Shown one piece after another: positions 37,023-46,620 of a stretch of 64,000 nt of DNA. A program made the translations under genes and the position numbers. A model generated the notes under the pieces. That model saw only the letters and a list, made by a program, of their open reading frames with translations, was not told the DNA's origin and made no database searches. Numbering within the stretch: position 1 is the first letter of the stretch; every line of letters begins with the position of its first letter. Source of the DNA: Neorhizobium alkalisoli (GTDB taxonomy: Bacteria > Pseudomonadota > Alphaproteobacteria > Rhizobiales > Rhizobiaceae); the NCBI RefSeq assembly GCF_002968635.1, contig NZ_PVBN01000009.1, positions 124,001 through 188,000 of the forward strand, read 5' to 3'.

Positions 37023-37037
37023 TGATAATGCCAGTCA
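37023..37037. promoter_or_regulatory. IRO-type box (TGA-N9-TCA) upstream of fhuD, putative RirA site
   Basis: TGATAATGCCAGTCA fits the palindromic TGA-N9-TCA core of the iron-responsive operator bound by RirA in rhizobia. It lies 109 bases upstream of the fhuD start, in an AT-rich patch of a 183-base intergenic region. A second box of the same form precedes the receptor gene. By chance one such match is expected in roughly 1 of 20 regions this size. Confidence 0.6.
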
Positions 37038-37145
37038 TGTTTATATGAATGACGGGAGACGCGACGTGGAAAAACGAACCGGCCTCATCCGCGTCGGGAT
37101 ATTTCCAAGCGACCGGTTCGAAGGACATCCTGGCGGGACTCTGTC

Positions 37146-38021
37146 TTGAAGCGCCGGGACGTCCTTGTTTCAGCACTCGCAATGACGATCTCGCCCTCGC
37201 TTGCCGCGACTGAGGCAGAAGGGGAGCGAGTCGTATCACTCGACTACGGCCTCGCCTCGACGATGCTTGCCCTTGGCGTTACCCCCACGGGGGTCGTATC
37301 GCTCAAGAACTGGGACGAGTGGGTGGCGGAGCCACGCATGCCGCCCGGCGTGATCGACCTCGGCACAACAGCCGAGATCAACCTCGAAGTCCTTGTCAGT
37401 ATCCGACCGTCATTGATCCTGAGTACGCCATTCCTTGCGGCCCTCGACGGAAAACTATCCGCCATTGCACCGGTGGCGACATTCACGATCTATGCGGAAG
37501 GCGGAGAGGCGTTGGACCGATCCTATATCGAGACGCTGAGATTGGCAGAAATCCTCAATCGATCGAACCAGGCAAGGCGTTTTTTGGCCGATGCGGACGC
37601 TTTCTTCGATCGCTTGAAGGAGCGGATCCGCCGGTTTTCCCCACCCCCTGTCGCAGTCATCAATTTCGTCGACCAGCGACACGCCAGGATCTACGGCGGG
37701 CCTGGTCTTTACGGCGGCACGATGAAGAGGATCGGCCTGGAGAACGCCTGGAACGGCCAGGCCAACTATTGGGGATTTGAAACCATCGGACTTGAACGGC
37801 TTGCAGAGCTCGATGAAGGGACACACCTTATCGCTGTAGCTCCTCTGATGCCGAGCGATGTGTTCTCTCGTCTTCAGGAAAGTCCGCTCTGGACGAGTCT
37901 TCCTTTTGTCAGACGGGACCGGGTATCGACGATCCCGGGTGTTCTGATGTTCGGAATGGTTCAGGAAGCCATGCGCTTTGCCGCGCTCGTTGCCGACAAG
38001 ATCGAGGCAGCGCATCGATGA
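37146..38021 (+). CDS. fhuD: Ferric hydroxamate ABC transporter binding protein (FhuD-like)
   Basis: A 291-residue periplasmic binding protein with a short leader (MKRRDVLVSALAMTISPSLAA) whose Arg pair resembles a twin-arginine signal. The fold pattern RVVSLDYGLASTMLALGVTP and the long central helix are class III siderophore binding. The start is a TTG at 37146; the first in-frame ATG would remove the signal. It overlaps fhuB by four bases. Substrate by homology and context: ferric hydroxamates. Confidence 0.85.
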   Translation: MKRRDVLVSALAMTISPSLAATEAEGERVVSLDYGLASTMLALGVTPTGVVSLKNWDEWVAEPRMPPGVIDLGTTAEINLEVLVSIRPSLILSTPFLAALDGKLSAIAPVATFTIYAEGGEALDRSYIETLRLAEILNRSNQARRFLADADAFFDRLKERIRRFSPPPVAVINFVDQRHARIYGGPGLYGGTMKRIGLENAWNGQANYWGFETIGLERLAELDEGTHLIAVAPLMPSDVFSRLQESPLWTSLPFVRRDRVSTIPGVLMFGMVQEAMRFAALVADKIEAAHR

Positions 38022-39985
38022 CCAACGCTTTTGGCCGCTTCGGCGCTCCGACATTGTCGGCACTTCTGCTCGGCCTCGCCTTGAGCCTTGGGCTGCTCGA
38101 AATCCTGCCCGAGCTTTCCCATCTGACGGACACGTCAACCGGTTATGATGCCAAGCGGCTGATGCTCGTCTATTCGACGCTTCCGCGCATGGCGACCGCT
38201 CTTGTCGCAGGCGCGGCGCTTGCGCTGGCCGGCACGATTTTGCAGCAAGTCCTTCGCAATCCGCTTGCTTCGCCAACGACGCTGGGTGTTTCTGCCGGCG
38301 CCAATCTGGCGCTTGTCTCCGCGATGCTGCTTTTCCCTTCGCTAAGCGGATTGACGCGCGACGGCGTTGCGCTTTTGGGCAGTTCATTTGCCGCATTGGC
38401 AATATTCTGGATCAGCGCAAAACACGGTTTCTCCCCGTTTGCACTCGTGCTTTCCGGTCTCGTCGTCGGCCTATGGTGCGGTGCCGCCGCTGCCATCCTC
38501 GTCCTGATGAACGACCAGTATCTTTCCGGCATCTTCATCTGGGGTGCAGGTTCGCTCTCGCAGCAGAGCTGGGCGGTGCCCTTTTCGCTGGCGCCAAAAG
38601 TTTGCCTCCTGGCGGTCCTCGCTCTTCTGGCAACCAGGCCGCTTTTATTGGCACAGTTGGGCGATGCCGGTGCTCGGAGCCTCGGACTTCCCATGAAATG
38701 GGCTCGTCTATTCGCCTTGTCTGTCGCCATCGCGCTGAGCGCCCTGGTCACAAGCGCCGTCGGCGTCATCGGCTTTGTTGGGTTGGTCGCCCCGCAGATT
38801 GCCCGCCTTGTCGGAGCGAGGCATATGATCAGCCAGTTGACCTGGTCACCGGTGATAGGAGCTTCCCTGCTTCTTCTCACCGACCAGATGATCAAGCTTT
38901 TGTCGCCGGGCGACTTTATCCCGACAGGAGCCGTTACCGCGCTTCTTGGCGGCCCTGTCCTGATCGCTCTGCTGCCGCGCCTCGATATAGCGCCCCGCGC
39001 ATTGCCCGCTCCATCCCAATCATCAACCGGTTTCGACCCCGCACCAACGGTGGCTGTCGCCTTGATAGTCCTCGTGCTCTTGATCACCGCCGCCGGTGTT
39101 TTTCTCGGCCGCTCTCCCGACGGTTCATGGGTGTGGCTTCCGATCGAGGCATGGGATCAAATTCTTCCGCTTCGCACCCCGAGGGTCATCGCGGCTCTCG
39201 GCTGCGGATTGGTGCTTGGAGCAACCGGGCTGATCTTGCAGCGACTGACAGGCAACGAGATGGCAAGCCCCGAAATACTGGGCGTTTCAGCGGGTGCGAC
39301 GACAGGCGTCGCATCCGCCCTGCTGCTATTTTCAGCGCCTGGGCTGGCGACCCAGCTGGGCTTTGCCGCCGCCGGCGCATTGATGGTCCTGGTGCTGATC
39401 TTCCTCATCAGTGCACGGTCGGGTTTCGGGCCAAACCGGGTTCTTCTGGCGGGAATAGCCATCGGCGCGATGCTGGACGCGGGGATCGGCGTGCTGGCCG
39501 CAAGCGGCGATCCTCGCGGGCTCGCCCTCATCCGCTGGATGGCTGGCTCCACCTATTTCGTCGACAATGCGATCGCCGGCACGGCGCTTCTGATATCGGC
39601 GGTCGGACTGGCCGCCGCCTTGCTTCTGTGCAGATGGCTCGCGCTTCTCAATCTTGGTCCGGAAACCGCGGGTGAACTGGGCCTGGACGTTCGGGTTGCA
39701 CGCGCCGTGTTGTTCGGGCTGGCTGCCCTGATGACAGCCGCATCGACCCTTGTCGTCGGCCCTTTGAGTTTCATCGGGCTGATGGCGCCGCATCTTGCCC
39801 AGGGCCTTGGTTTCCGCCAGCCGGCTAGTCAGCTTTGGGCGTCCGCATCGGTAGGCGCTTGCTTACTGATCATTGCAGACTGGGCGGGGCGGATGATCGC
39901 GTTTCCGTATCAGATCCCGGCAGGCCTGCTGTCTGCGCTCGTGGGCACCCCGGTTTTGCTGATGCTTCTCCGCAGACGGGTCTAG
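38018..39985 (+). CDS. fhuB: Ferric hydroxamate ABC transporter permease, fused double FecCD protein
   Basis: A 655-residue inner membrane protein made of two FecCD-type halves of about 320 residues each. Each half carries the conserved region that contacts the ATPase: VGVIGFVGLVAPQIARLVG in the first, VGPLSFIGLMAPHLAQGLG in the second. Such a fusion is typical of FhuB. No ATPase gene (fhuC) follows, which is unusual; the reading direction ends here and the next genes converge. Confidence 0.93.
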   Translation: MTNAFGRFGAPTLSALLLGLALSLGLLEILPELSHLTDTSTGYDAKRLMLVYSTLPRMATALVAGAALALAGTILQQVLRNPLASPTTLGVSAGANLALVSAMLLFPSLSGLTRDGVALLGSSFAALAIFWISAKHGFSPFALVLSGLVVGLWCGAAAAILVLMNDQYLSGIFIWGAGSLSQQSWAVPFSLAPKVCLLAVLALLATRPLLLAQLGDAGARSLGLPMKWARLFALSVAIALSALVTSAVGVIGFVGLVAPQIARLVGARHMISQLTWSPVIGASLLLLTDQMIKLLSPGDFIPTGAVTALLGGPVLIALLPRLDIAPRALPAPSQSSTGFDPAPTVAVALIVLVLLITAAGVFLGRSPDGSWVWLPIEAWDQILPLRTPRVIAALGCGLVLGATGLILQRLTGNEMASPEILGVSAGATTGVASALLLFSAPGLATQLGFAAAGALMVLVLIFLISARSGFGPNRVLLAGIAIGAMLDAGIGVLAASGDPRGLALIRWMAGSTYFVDNAIAGTALLISAVGLAAALLLCRWLALLNLGPETAGELGLDVRVARAVLFGLAALMTAASTLVVGPLSFIGLMAPHLAQGLGFRQPASQLWASASVGACLLIIADWAGRMIAFPYQIPAGLLSALVGTPVLLMLLRRRV

Positions 39986-40061
39986 CCAACCTGGAGCTGC
40001 CCGACGTTCGTCGTGGCTTCAGTCGCCTGTCAGCACATCTACGTCGACGTCCAGGGCTGGC

Positions 40062-40847
40062 TTAGTGGCGGCCGTCCGGCACGGGGCAAGCTTCGCCGCA
40101 TCCGGCGACACCTGGAAGGTTGTAGCGAAGGCAGCAGACTTTCCGCCGCGAAAACTCCAGCCCGCACTGCTGCCGCGCGATGCGGATCATTCCATGCATG
40201 GGGTTGCGGCGCCCATCCGGCCAGATCGGCTCGTCGAGCAGCGCCAAACCATCCTCGACCAGTTCATGGCCGCGTTGATGGGCAATTTCCTTGAGTATCC
40301 AGGAAAGATAGGCGGCCACGTTATTCCAGAGAAGTTTTGGCGCCACGGAAGCATTGGCCGCAATCGCCTCGACAAGCGGTTCGACATGACCAAGCATCAG
40401 GTCGTGAAGCTCGGCGCCGGGATTGGACGCGGAGAATGTATCGGCCGTCATCAGGAAGGCTTCCGGCTCTGCCGTATCTTCGTTGCAAACCAGCGAGACC
40501 TGGTTGAGCCCCAAAGGCAATCCGATCCGGTGAGCGAAGAGATGCACGCAGGGCGCCACGGTGAGGATGCTGAAATAATAGAGCGTCCACATCGACACGA
40601 CGGCGCGCCGGTCACTGCCGGGAAACTTGCTGGCATATCGGGAGATAAGATGTTCCAGGACCGCCGTCTCCCGCAGGTCGCCGCAGGAAACTAGAGAGCC
40701 AGATCCCGTTGGGGTTCGCAGAAGCTTACCGCGGCAGTAGGAGAACGGGCTCCCTTCCACCAACCCGTCGAGGTCGATGGCCGGGCTGACGATGAAACCA
40801 CCCTCGCCGTTCGAAGTCGGAATCTGCCCGCTCAGATTGCCAGCCAT
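40062..40847 (-). CDS. fhuF: Siderophore ferric reductase (FhuF-like)
   Basis: A 261-residue protein with the FhuF C-terminal [2Fe-2S] motif: KVCCLRYNLPGVAGCGEACP, two adjacent Cys, ten residues, then two more Cys (spacing of three between the last pair where two is the norm I recall). It reduces ferric siderophores in the cytoplasm to release iron. It starts 3 bases after the TonB receptor stop, so both are one transcript under the upstream IRO-type box. Confidence 0.88.
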   Translation of the reverse strand: MAGNLSGQIPTSNGEGGFIVSPAIDLDGLVEGSPFSYCRGKLLRTPTGSGSLVSCGDLRETAVLEHLISRYASKFPGSDRRAVVSMWTLYYFSILTVAPCVHLFAHRIGLPLGLNQVSLVCNEDTAEPEAFLMTADTFSASNPGAELHDLMLGHVEPLVEAIAANASVAPKLLWNNVAAYLSWILKEIAHQRGHELVEDGLALLDEPIWPDGRRNPMHGMIRIARQQCGLEFSRRKVCCLRYNLPGVAGCGEACPVPDGRH

Positions 40848-40850
40848 TGA

Positions 40851-43025
40851 TCACCACCGATATTTCAGGTTGGCGGTCATGTTTCTGCCCTGACCGACAT
40901 AGCAGTAGCCCTCGTTGCAGATGACGTCCCTCTCGTCGGCGATGTTGCGCACGTTGAAAGCTGCCGTCAGTCCGGCATATTCCTTGTCGATCGCGCCGAA
41001 GTCATAGGAAACGCCTGCATCGACATAGAAGCGGGAGCCATTCTTCGTAGTGTTGGCGGTGCTCGTATAGTTCTCGCTGAGATATCTGATACCCGCGCCG
41101 ACGGACAAACCGCTGAGCGCTTCATCTTCCTGGAAGGTATAGTTTGCCCAGAGGCTGGCGACGTGTTCCGGAGTGACCGCCGGAGCATTCCCCTTGCCTC
41201 CACCCGCTGTGATCTCGGAATGATTGTAGGTATAGGCTGCGATCAGGTCGAGACCGCTTGTAATTCCGACGCGGGCTTCCAGCTCGATTCCCTTGCCGGT
41301 CACTTCGCCAAGCGATTTATAGGTAAATAGTGCTGGATCAACGAGAACCGGCTTGTTCTTCTCGACGATGTGATATGCCACGGCAGACAGGAAGATGTCC
41401 GATCCGGGCGGCTGGTACTTGAGACCCAGCTCAAACTGCTCACCTTCCGTCGGCTTCAGAATCCCGCCCGACTCCGATCGGTTTGTGACGGGATCGAAGG
41501 ACGTGGAATAGGACGCGAACGGCGCCATACCGTTATCGAACAGGTAGAGCGCGCCCGCTTGCACTGAAAAGGCGTCCTTTTGGACGTCCTCGCCGCCCGT
41601 TGAACTCAGCAACGAATAGCGTGTCTGCCTGACCCATGTTTGGCGCCCGCCCAGATTGAAGCGCCAGTTGCCAAGCTCCACCTGATCCATAGCGTAGATA
41701 CCGACCTGCCGCATATCGGCATCGGCGAGGGCGGCATTGTAGGCGGGGGTCGGCCCGGATACCCCGTAAGTCGGGTTGGCGATGTCGAAATCGAAGGCGG
41801 GGTCAGACGCACCAAACCCGTAACGGAAGCTGGAATTGGTATTGGTATAGTCGAGCCCGACGAGCATGGTATGAGCAAGCGCGCCGGTATTGAACTGTGC
41901 CTCGAGCTGGTTGTCGACCTGGAAGACATACATCTCGTCGCCGATCGAGCTTGCGCTGCGATGGGCGACTGTTCCTGTCCAGCTGGATACCCCAAGGTAT
42001 CGCGCCCGAAGATCGAGATGTGAGTAACGCAGGTTCTGGCGGAAGGTCAGGCCATTGTCGAACTCGTGCTCGAACTGATAACCGATCTGCTGCTGGCGAA
42101 CCTTCTGGTAGTCATAGTCCGGATCGCTCGCTCGCAGCTTGATCACCTCCCCACTCGGCGTGGTGATCGCGCCGACGTTGGAATCGGTCTCGTCGGCCTG
42201 AGCCAGTCCGTAAAGCGTGAGCGATGTGCTATCGTCCGGCTTCCAGGTAAACGATGGCGCCAGGAGATAGCGATCGTCGGCGATATCGAAATTCGTATCG
42301 CCGTGGCGGGCAAGACCCACGATGCGGTAGAGAAACTCGTCGCTTTCCTCGCTGATCGGCCCTCCGAAATCGAACATGGCTTGCGCCCTGTTCTCGGTGC
42401 CGTAGAGAATACCCACTTCCCGGATCGGCTCATCGGTCGGCAATTTCGAAATCTTGTTGATCAGCCCCCCCGGAGAGCCCGAACCATAAAGAACCGAAAC
42501 GGGGCCTTTTATCACCTCGACACGCTGCAGCTGATACGGATCGGTCCGGAAGGTTCCGTAATTCAAGTAGGGCTGCCGGAGACCGTCGCGATAGTCTCCG
42601 ACCGTGGTCGCATTATAGCCCCGGATATAGATCTGATCGAAGCGGGGATCGAAACCATTGGGTCCGGTCGTGACGCCAGCGGAATACCGCACCGCTTCGA
42701 TCACGTCCTGTGCGCCGCGCTGCTCGATTTCCTTCTCCGTGACCACCGACACCGACCGAGGTGTTTCGACAAGCGGCGTACTGATTTTCGTCGCGCCCGT
42801 ACTTTGCTTGGCCGTCACGGAAATCCGGTCTGTCTTGCTGTCCGTGGTTGCCGCACTCCGGAGGACAATGGGCTGAAGCTCGGTGGACCGGCTCTGATCC
42901 GCCAGGTCCTGAGCCCAGGTCGGGGCCGCCGTTGCGGCGATCAATGCCAGGGCTGTTGCAGCGACCAGATTGTTGTTTGTGTGTAAGGTTATGCCCTTGG
43001 AAAATTTACTAGAAAACCGTCGCAT
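40851..43025 (-). CDS. TonB-dependent siderophore receptor (FhuA/FoxA-like)
   Basis: A 724-residue outer membrane receptor: signal peptide ending TWAQ near residue 39, a plug domain (STPLVETPRSVSVVTEKEIEQRGAQDVIEAV, IYIRGYNAT, RVEVIKGPVSVLYGSGSPGG) and a C-terminal beta-barrel ending in aromatic LKYRW. The plug type and the fhuDB/fhuF neighbours point to ferric hydroxamates such as ferrichrome, ferrioxamine or a rhizobial hydroxamate. Expression is probably iron-controlled through the box at 43090. Confidence 0.9.
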   Translation of the reverse strand: MRRFSSKFSKGITLHTNNNLVAATALALIAATAAPTWAQDLADQSRSTELQPIVLRSAATTDSKTDRISVTAKQSTGATKISTPLVETPRSVSVVTEKEIEQRGAQDVIEAVRYSAGVTTGPNGFDPRFDQIYIRGYNATTVGDYRDGLRQPYLNYGTFRTDPYQLQRVEVIKGPVSVLYGSGSPGGLINKISKLPTDEPIREVGILYGTENRAQAMFDFGGPISEESDEFLYRIVGLARHGDTNFDIADDRYLLAPSFTWKPDDSTSLTLYGLAQADETDSNVGAITTPSGEVIKLRASDPDYDYQKVRQQQIGYQFEHEFDNGLTFRQNLRYSHLDLRARYLGVSSWTGTVAHRSASSIGDEMYVFQVDNQLEAQFNTGALAHTMLVGLDYTNTNSSFRYGFGASDPAFDFDIANPTYGVSGPTPAYNAALADADMRQVGIYAMDQVELGNWRFNLGGRQTWVRQTRYSLLSSTGGEDVQKDAFSVQAGALYLFDNGMAPFASYSTSFDPVTNRSESGGILKPTEGEQFELGLKYQPPGSDIFLSAVAYHIVEKNKPVLVDPALFTYKSLGEVTGKGIELEARVGITSGLDLIAAYTYNHSEITAGGGKGNAPAVTPEHVASLWANYTFQEDEALSGLSVGAGIRYLSENYTSTANTTKNGSRFYVDAGVSYDFGAIDKEYAGLTAAFNVRNIADERDVICNEGYCYVGQGRNMTANLKYRW

Positions 43026-43089
43026 CGCAATTCCCGCACCTCAATTTTGCGCGAAGCTAGAGAACGTATCCAACGATGTCAATATAAGA

Positions 43090-43104
43090 TGAGTTTCTTA
43101 GTCA
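43090..43104. promoter_or_regulatory. IRO-type box (TGA-N9-TCA) upstream of the TonB receptor, putative RirA site
   Basis: TGAGTTTCTTAGTCA (reads TGACTAAGAAACTCA toward the receptor) matches TGA-N9-TCA and lies 64 bases before the receptor ATG in an AT-rich stretch. It is the partner of the box before fhuD, giving one box for each of the two convergent transcripts of the ferric hydroxamate locus. Confidence 0.65.
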
Positions 43105-43307
43105 TGTTAAATGATGACGCATTCGGGACCCCTGAGAAACACGTCAACTGCTCCGCAAGGCCCTTCGCCTGCCGCTCAGCCCTGCAACGTCGTGACGATG
43201 TTGACTTGCCTTCTTCCCGGGCTACTTGAATTGTTGGAGCGGAGTTCAGCGCCGAGCGATATTCATGGCTGCGGGCCTGTCACGGCCCCGTTTTCGGGAG
43301 GAATGAC

Positions 43308-43688
43308 ATGTATTTCAATGTTTACCTCGGTGCACTTGGCGTGATGCTGATCACGGCGAACCACGTCCACTGTCAGGACGCCGCCGCCGGCGAAAAAGTG
43401 TTCGCCAAGTGCAAAGCCTGTCACCTGATCGATAGCGATAAAAACAGAGTCGGGCCGTCGTTGATGGGAGTGATCGGGAGAACTGCCGGCACCTTTGGGG
43501 ATTTCAAGTATTCCACCGCCATGGTCGATGCCGGCAAGAACGGCACCGTCTGGGATGAGGCGACGCTGGCGACATATCTCCGTGATCCCAAGGCCTCGGT
43601 CAAAGGGACGAAAATGGCCTTCGTCGGCCTGAAGGCGGACGAAGACATCGCCAATGTCATCGCCTACCTAAAACAATTCCCGAAATAG
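43308..43688 (+). CDS. Class I cytochrome c (soluble, periplasmic)
   Basis: A 126-residue protein with a signal peptide (to about residue 23) and one heme site CKACH, followed by GPSLMGVIGRTAG and the distal Met in GTKMAF. It belongs to the cytochrome c2/c550 type that passes electrons to oxidases. A strong GGAGGAATGAC site precedes the ATG. The heme-copper oxidase operon starts 288 bases downstream on the same strand, so it may be its electron donor. Confidence 0.9.
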   Translation: MYFNVYLGALGVMLITANHVHCQDAAAGEKVFAKCKACHLIDSDKNRVGPSLMGVIGRTAGTFGDFKYSTAMVDAGKNGTVWDEATLATYLRDPKASVKGTKMAFVGLKADEDIANVIAYLKQFPK

Positions 43689-43976
43689 AGCCGATCCTTC
43701 GCCTGAAGCGCCAATCCAATCGTCGCCCTGGGCGGCCACGGCAGGCCGAAAGATGGTCGTTGCGAAGCGGGCGCCACGCGCGGCGCGAGTATCTGTCGAA
43801 GCTGTTCACCTGGCGACTGGCGGCGGGCCGATCGACGTCGGCATCGGGTCGGCTCCGGCGACCCATGCCTAAATTGCGGTAATTGCCCGCATTTTTTATT
43901 TGTGAGATAATCAGAAAATAAGCGTTGCGAATGCGGTTTCCTATCCACGGTCGGACCGGCTCAGGGAGGGGCGGAA
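43689..43976 (+). promoter_or_regulatory. Intergenic region upstream of the terminal oxidase operon
   Basis: A 288-base region with no convincing gene. The last 110 bases are AT-rich (around 43888-43925) and must contain the oxidase promoter. A sequence TTGTG-N5-ATCAG at 43900-43914 resembles a FixK/Fnr box but has the wrong spacing and two half-site mismatches, so I do not call it. Confidence 0.4.
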
Positions 43977-44792
43977 ATGGCTGTAGTGCTGATTCTCGTC
44001 TTGCTGGTGGTGGGCTCGCTGCTCTTCCATGTGCTGAGCCCGTGGTGGTGGACGCCGATAGCGTCCAACTGGACCTATATCGATAGCACTCTCGTCGTCA
44101 CCTTCTGGATCACCGGCGTGGTTTTCGTGGCGGTGGTTTTGTTCATGGCCTATTGCGTCTACCGCTTCCGGCACAAACCCGGCAACAAGGCGGCCTACGA
44201 GCCGGAAAACCGCAGGCTGGAATGGCTGCTGGCGTCGGGCACAGCCGTGGGCGTCGCAGCCATGCTCGCGCCGGGCCTCATAGTGTGGAACCAGTTCGTC
44301 ACGGTGCCCGACGAGGCACAGCCGATGGAGGTCGTCGCGCAGCAATGGCTGTGGAGCTTCCGCCTGCCGGGGGTGGATGGGAAGCTCGGTCGGTCGGACA
44401 CGCGCGACATCACGTCGGAAAACCCGCTCGGCCTCAACAAGAACGACGCCGCAGGCCTCGACGACGTAATCGTCGAAGGTGGCGAATTGCACCTGCCGGT
44501 CGGGAAGCCGGTGCGCGTGCTGCTGCGCTCCATCGACGTCGTCCACGATTTCTACGTGCCGGAATTCCGCGCCAAGATGGACATGATTCCAGGCATGGTG
44601 ACCTATTTCTGGCTCACGCCGACACGGACGGGAACTTTCGATATTCTCTGCGCCGAGCTCTGCGGCGTCGGTCATCCGCAGATGCGCGGAACGGTCGTGG
44701 TCGACGAGGCTGCGGATTATCAGACGTGGCTCGACCAGCAGCAGACGTTCAATCAGCTTCTGGCATCGGGAGAGCAGCAGCCGGCAAACTGA
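43977..44792 (+). CDS. coxM: Alternative cytochrome c oxidase subunit II
   Basis: A 271-residue subunit II with two N-terminal membrane helices (residues about 4-22 and 43-68) and a periplasmic cupredoxin domain carrying the CuA site: His in IDVVHDFYVPE and CAELCGVGHPQM (two Cys, His, Met). This is the entry point for electrons from cytochrome c. No heme c is fused. It heads a five-gene operon (II, I, III, III, IV) resembling coxMNOP of Bradyrhizobium; the gene letter is by that analogy. Confidence 0.9.
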   Translation: MAVVLILVLLVVGSLLFHVLSPWWWTPIASNWTYIDSTLVVTFWITGVVFVAVVLFMAYCVYRFRHKPGNKAAYEPENRRLEWLLASGTAVGVAAMLAPGLIVWNQFVTVPDEAQPMEVVAQQWLWSFRLPGVDGKLGRSDTRDITSENPLGLNKNDAAGLDDVIVEGGELHLPVGKPVRVLLRSIDVVHDFYVPEFRAKMDMIPGMVTYFWLTPTRTGTFDILCAELCGVGHPQMRGTVVVDEAADYQTWLDQQQTFNQLLASGEQQPAN

Positions 44793-44841
44793 ATTCAAAG
44801 GACAATCAAAAGCGGCATCGGAAGGAATGGAAGGAGATAGC

Positions 44842-46620
44842 ATGGTCGAAATTCCATCTGGCAGTGCAGACGCCGTCCCGACCGCAGAGGTCGAAGATGT
44901 CGAGCTTTACCATCCGAAAAGCTGGTGGACGAAATACGTCTTCAGCCAGGATGCCAAGATCATCGCCGTGCAGTATTCGGTCACGGCCATCTCGATCGGC
45001 CTGGTAGCGCTCGTCTTATCCTGGCTGATGCGCCTGCAGCTTGCCTTTCCCGGCTATTTCGCCTTCATCGATGCCAACCATTATTATCAATTCATCACCA
45101 TGCATGGCATGATCATGGTGATCTATCTCCTGACAGCGCTGTTCCTAGGCGGTTTCGGCAACTACCTCATTCCCCTGATGCTCGGCGCCCGCGATATGGT
45201 GTTCCCGTACGCGAACATGCTGAGCTACTGGATCTATCTGCTTGCCGTCCTGATCCTTGTTGCGGGCTTTTTTGTCCCCGGCGGGCCGACCGGGGCCGGC
45301 TGGACCCTCTATCCGCCGCAGGCCGTTCTGTCTGGCACGCCGGGCGGCAGCGACTGGGGCATTCTCCTCATGCTCTTCTCGCTCATCGTTTTCATCATCG
45401 GCTTTACCATGGGCGGCCTGAACTATGTGGTGACCGTGCTGCAAGGACGGGCGCGCGGCATGACGCTGATGCGCATGCCCCTGACCGTCTGGGGTATCTT
45501 CACCGCGACTGTGATGGCGCTGCTCGCCTTCCCCGCCCTCTTCGTCGCTTGCGTCATGATGTTGTTCGATCGCCTGCTCGGCACGAGCTTTTTCATGCCC
45601 GCCATCGTCGAGATGGGCGAGCAGTTGCAGCACGGGGGCGGCAGCCCGATCCTCTTCCAGCACCTGTTCTGGTTCTTCGGGCATCCGGAGGTCTATATCG
45701 TCGCGCTTCCCGCCTTCGGCATCGTTTCGGATCTCATCAGCACCCACGCCCGCAAGAACATCTTCGGCTACCGCATGATGGTCTGGGCGATCGTCGTCAT
45801 CGGCGCCCTGAGCTTCATCGTCTGGGCGCATCATATGTATGTCAGCGGCATGAACCCGGCCTTCGGCTTTTTCTTCGCCACCACGACACTCATCATCGCC
45901 GTCCCGACTGCGATCAAGGTCTACAACTGGGTGCTGACATTATGGCGCGGCGACATCCATCTGACCCTGCCCATGCTCTTTGCGCTGGCCTTCATCGTTA
46001 CCTTCGTCAACGGCGGCCTGACCGGGCTGTTCCTCGGCAACGTCGTGGTCGACGTTCCGCTGTCCGATACGCTGTTTGTCGTCGCGCATTTCCACATGGT
46101 CATGGGCGTCGCGCCGATCCTCGTCATCTTCGGGGCGATCTATCACTGGTATCCCAAGGTAACCGGACGGATGCTGGACGACGTCCTCGGCCATATCCAC
46201 TTCTGGATTACCTTTCTCGGCACCTATGCGATCTTTTTTCCCATGCATTATCTCGGCCTGCTCGGCATGCCGCGCCGGTACCACGAGCTGGGAGACACGG
46301 TCTTCGTACCGCCCTCGGCCAACACGTTGAACGTCTTCATCACCGTCATGGCGCTCGTCGTGGGGGCGGCTCAGATCGTCTTCCTGTTCAATCTGGTCTG
46401 GAGCCTCTTCAAGGGCAGGGAAGCCGGCGGCAATCCGTGGCGCGCAACCACGCTCGAATGGCAGACGCCGCAAACCCCGCCTGCGCACGGCAACTGGGGC
46501 AAGGATCTGCCGGTGGTCTACCGCTGGGCCTATGACTACAGCGTGCCCGGCGCGGCCGAGGATTTCATTCCACAGACGCAACCGGCAAGCGGCGGCGCCA
46601 CAAGGGAGGTCGTCGCATGA
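44842..46620 (+). CDS. coxN: Alternative cytochrome c oxidase subunit I
   Basis: A 592-residue catalytic subunit with twelve or more membrane helices. Heme and copper ligands are visible: His in QFITMHGMIMV, HPEVY (CuB His with the cross-linked Tyr), the HH pair in VWAHHMYVSG, and the two His in VVAHFHMVMG. This is the A1-type heme-copper pattern (HPEVY with its Glu present). Start ATG 44842 after AAGGAGATAGC. Overlaps the next gene by four bases. Confidence 0.93.
   Translation: MVEIPSGSADAVPTAEVEDVELYHPKSWWTKYVFSQDAKIIAVQYSVTAISIGLVALVLSWLMRLQLAFPGYFAFIDANHYYQFITMHGMIMVIYLLTALFLGGFGNYLIPLMLGARDMVFPYANMLSYWIYLLAVLILVAGFFVPGGPTGAGWTLYPPQAVLSGTPGGSDWGILLMLFSLIVFIIGFTMGGLNYVVTVLQGRARGMTLMRMPLTVWGIFTATVMALLAFPALFVACVMMLFDRLLGTSFFMPAIVEMGEQLQHGGGSPILFQHLFWFFGHPEVYIVALPAFGIVSDLISTHARKNIFGYRMMVWAIVVIGALSFIVWAHHMYVSGMNPAFGFFFATTTLIIAVPTAIKVYNWVLTLWRGDIHLTLPMLFALAFIVTFVNGGLTGLFLGNVVVDVPLSDTLFVVAHFHMVMGVAPILVIFGAIYHWYPKVTGRMLDDVLGHIHFWITFLGTYAIFFPMHYLGLLGMPRRYHELGDTVFVPPSANTLNVFITVMALVVGAAQIVFLFNLVWSLFKGREAGGNPWRATTLEWQTPQTPPAHGNWGKDLPVVYRWAYDYSVPGAAEDFIPQTQPASGGATREVVA

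Noticed and set aside
43900..43914. FixK/Fnr-like box TTGTG-N5-ATCAG before the oxidase operon
   Set aside because: The spacer is 5 where 4 is required, and both half-sites carry mismatches to TTGAT-N4-ATCAA.
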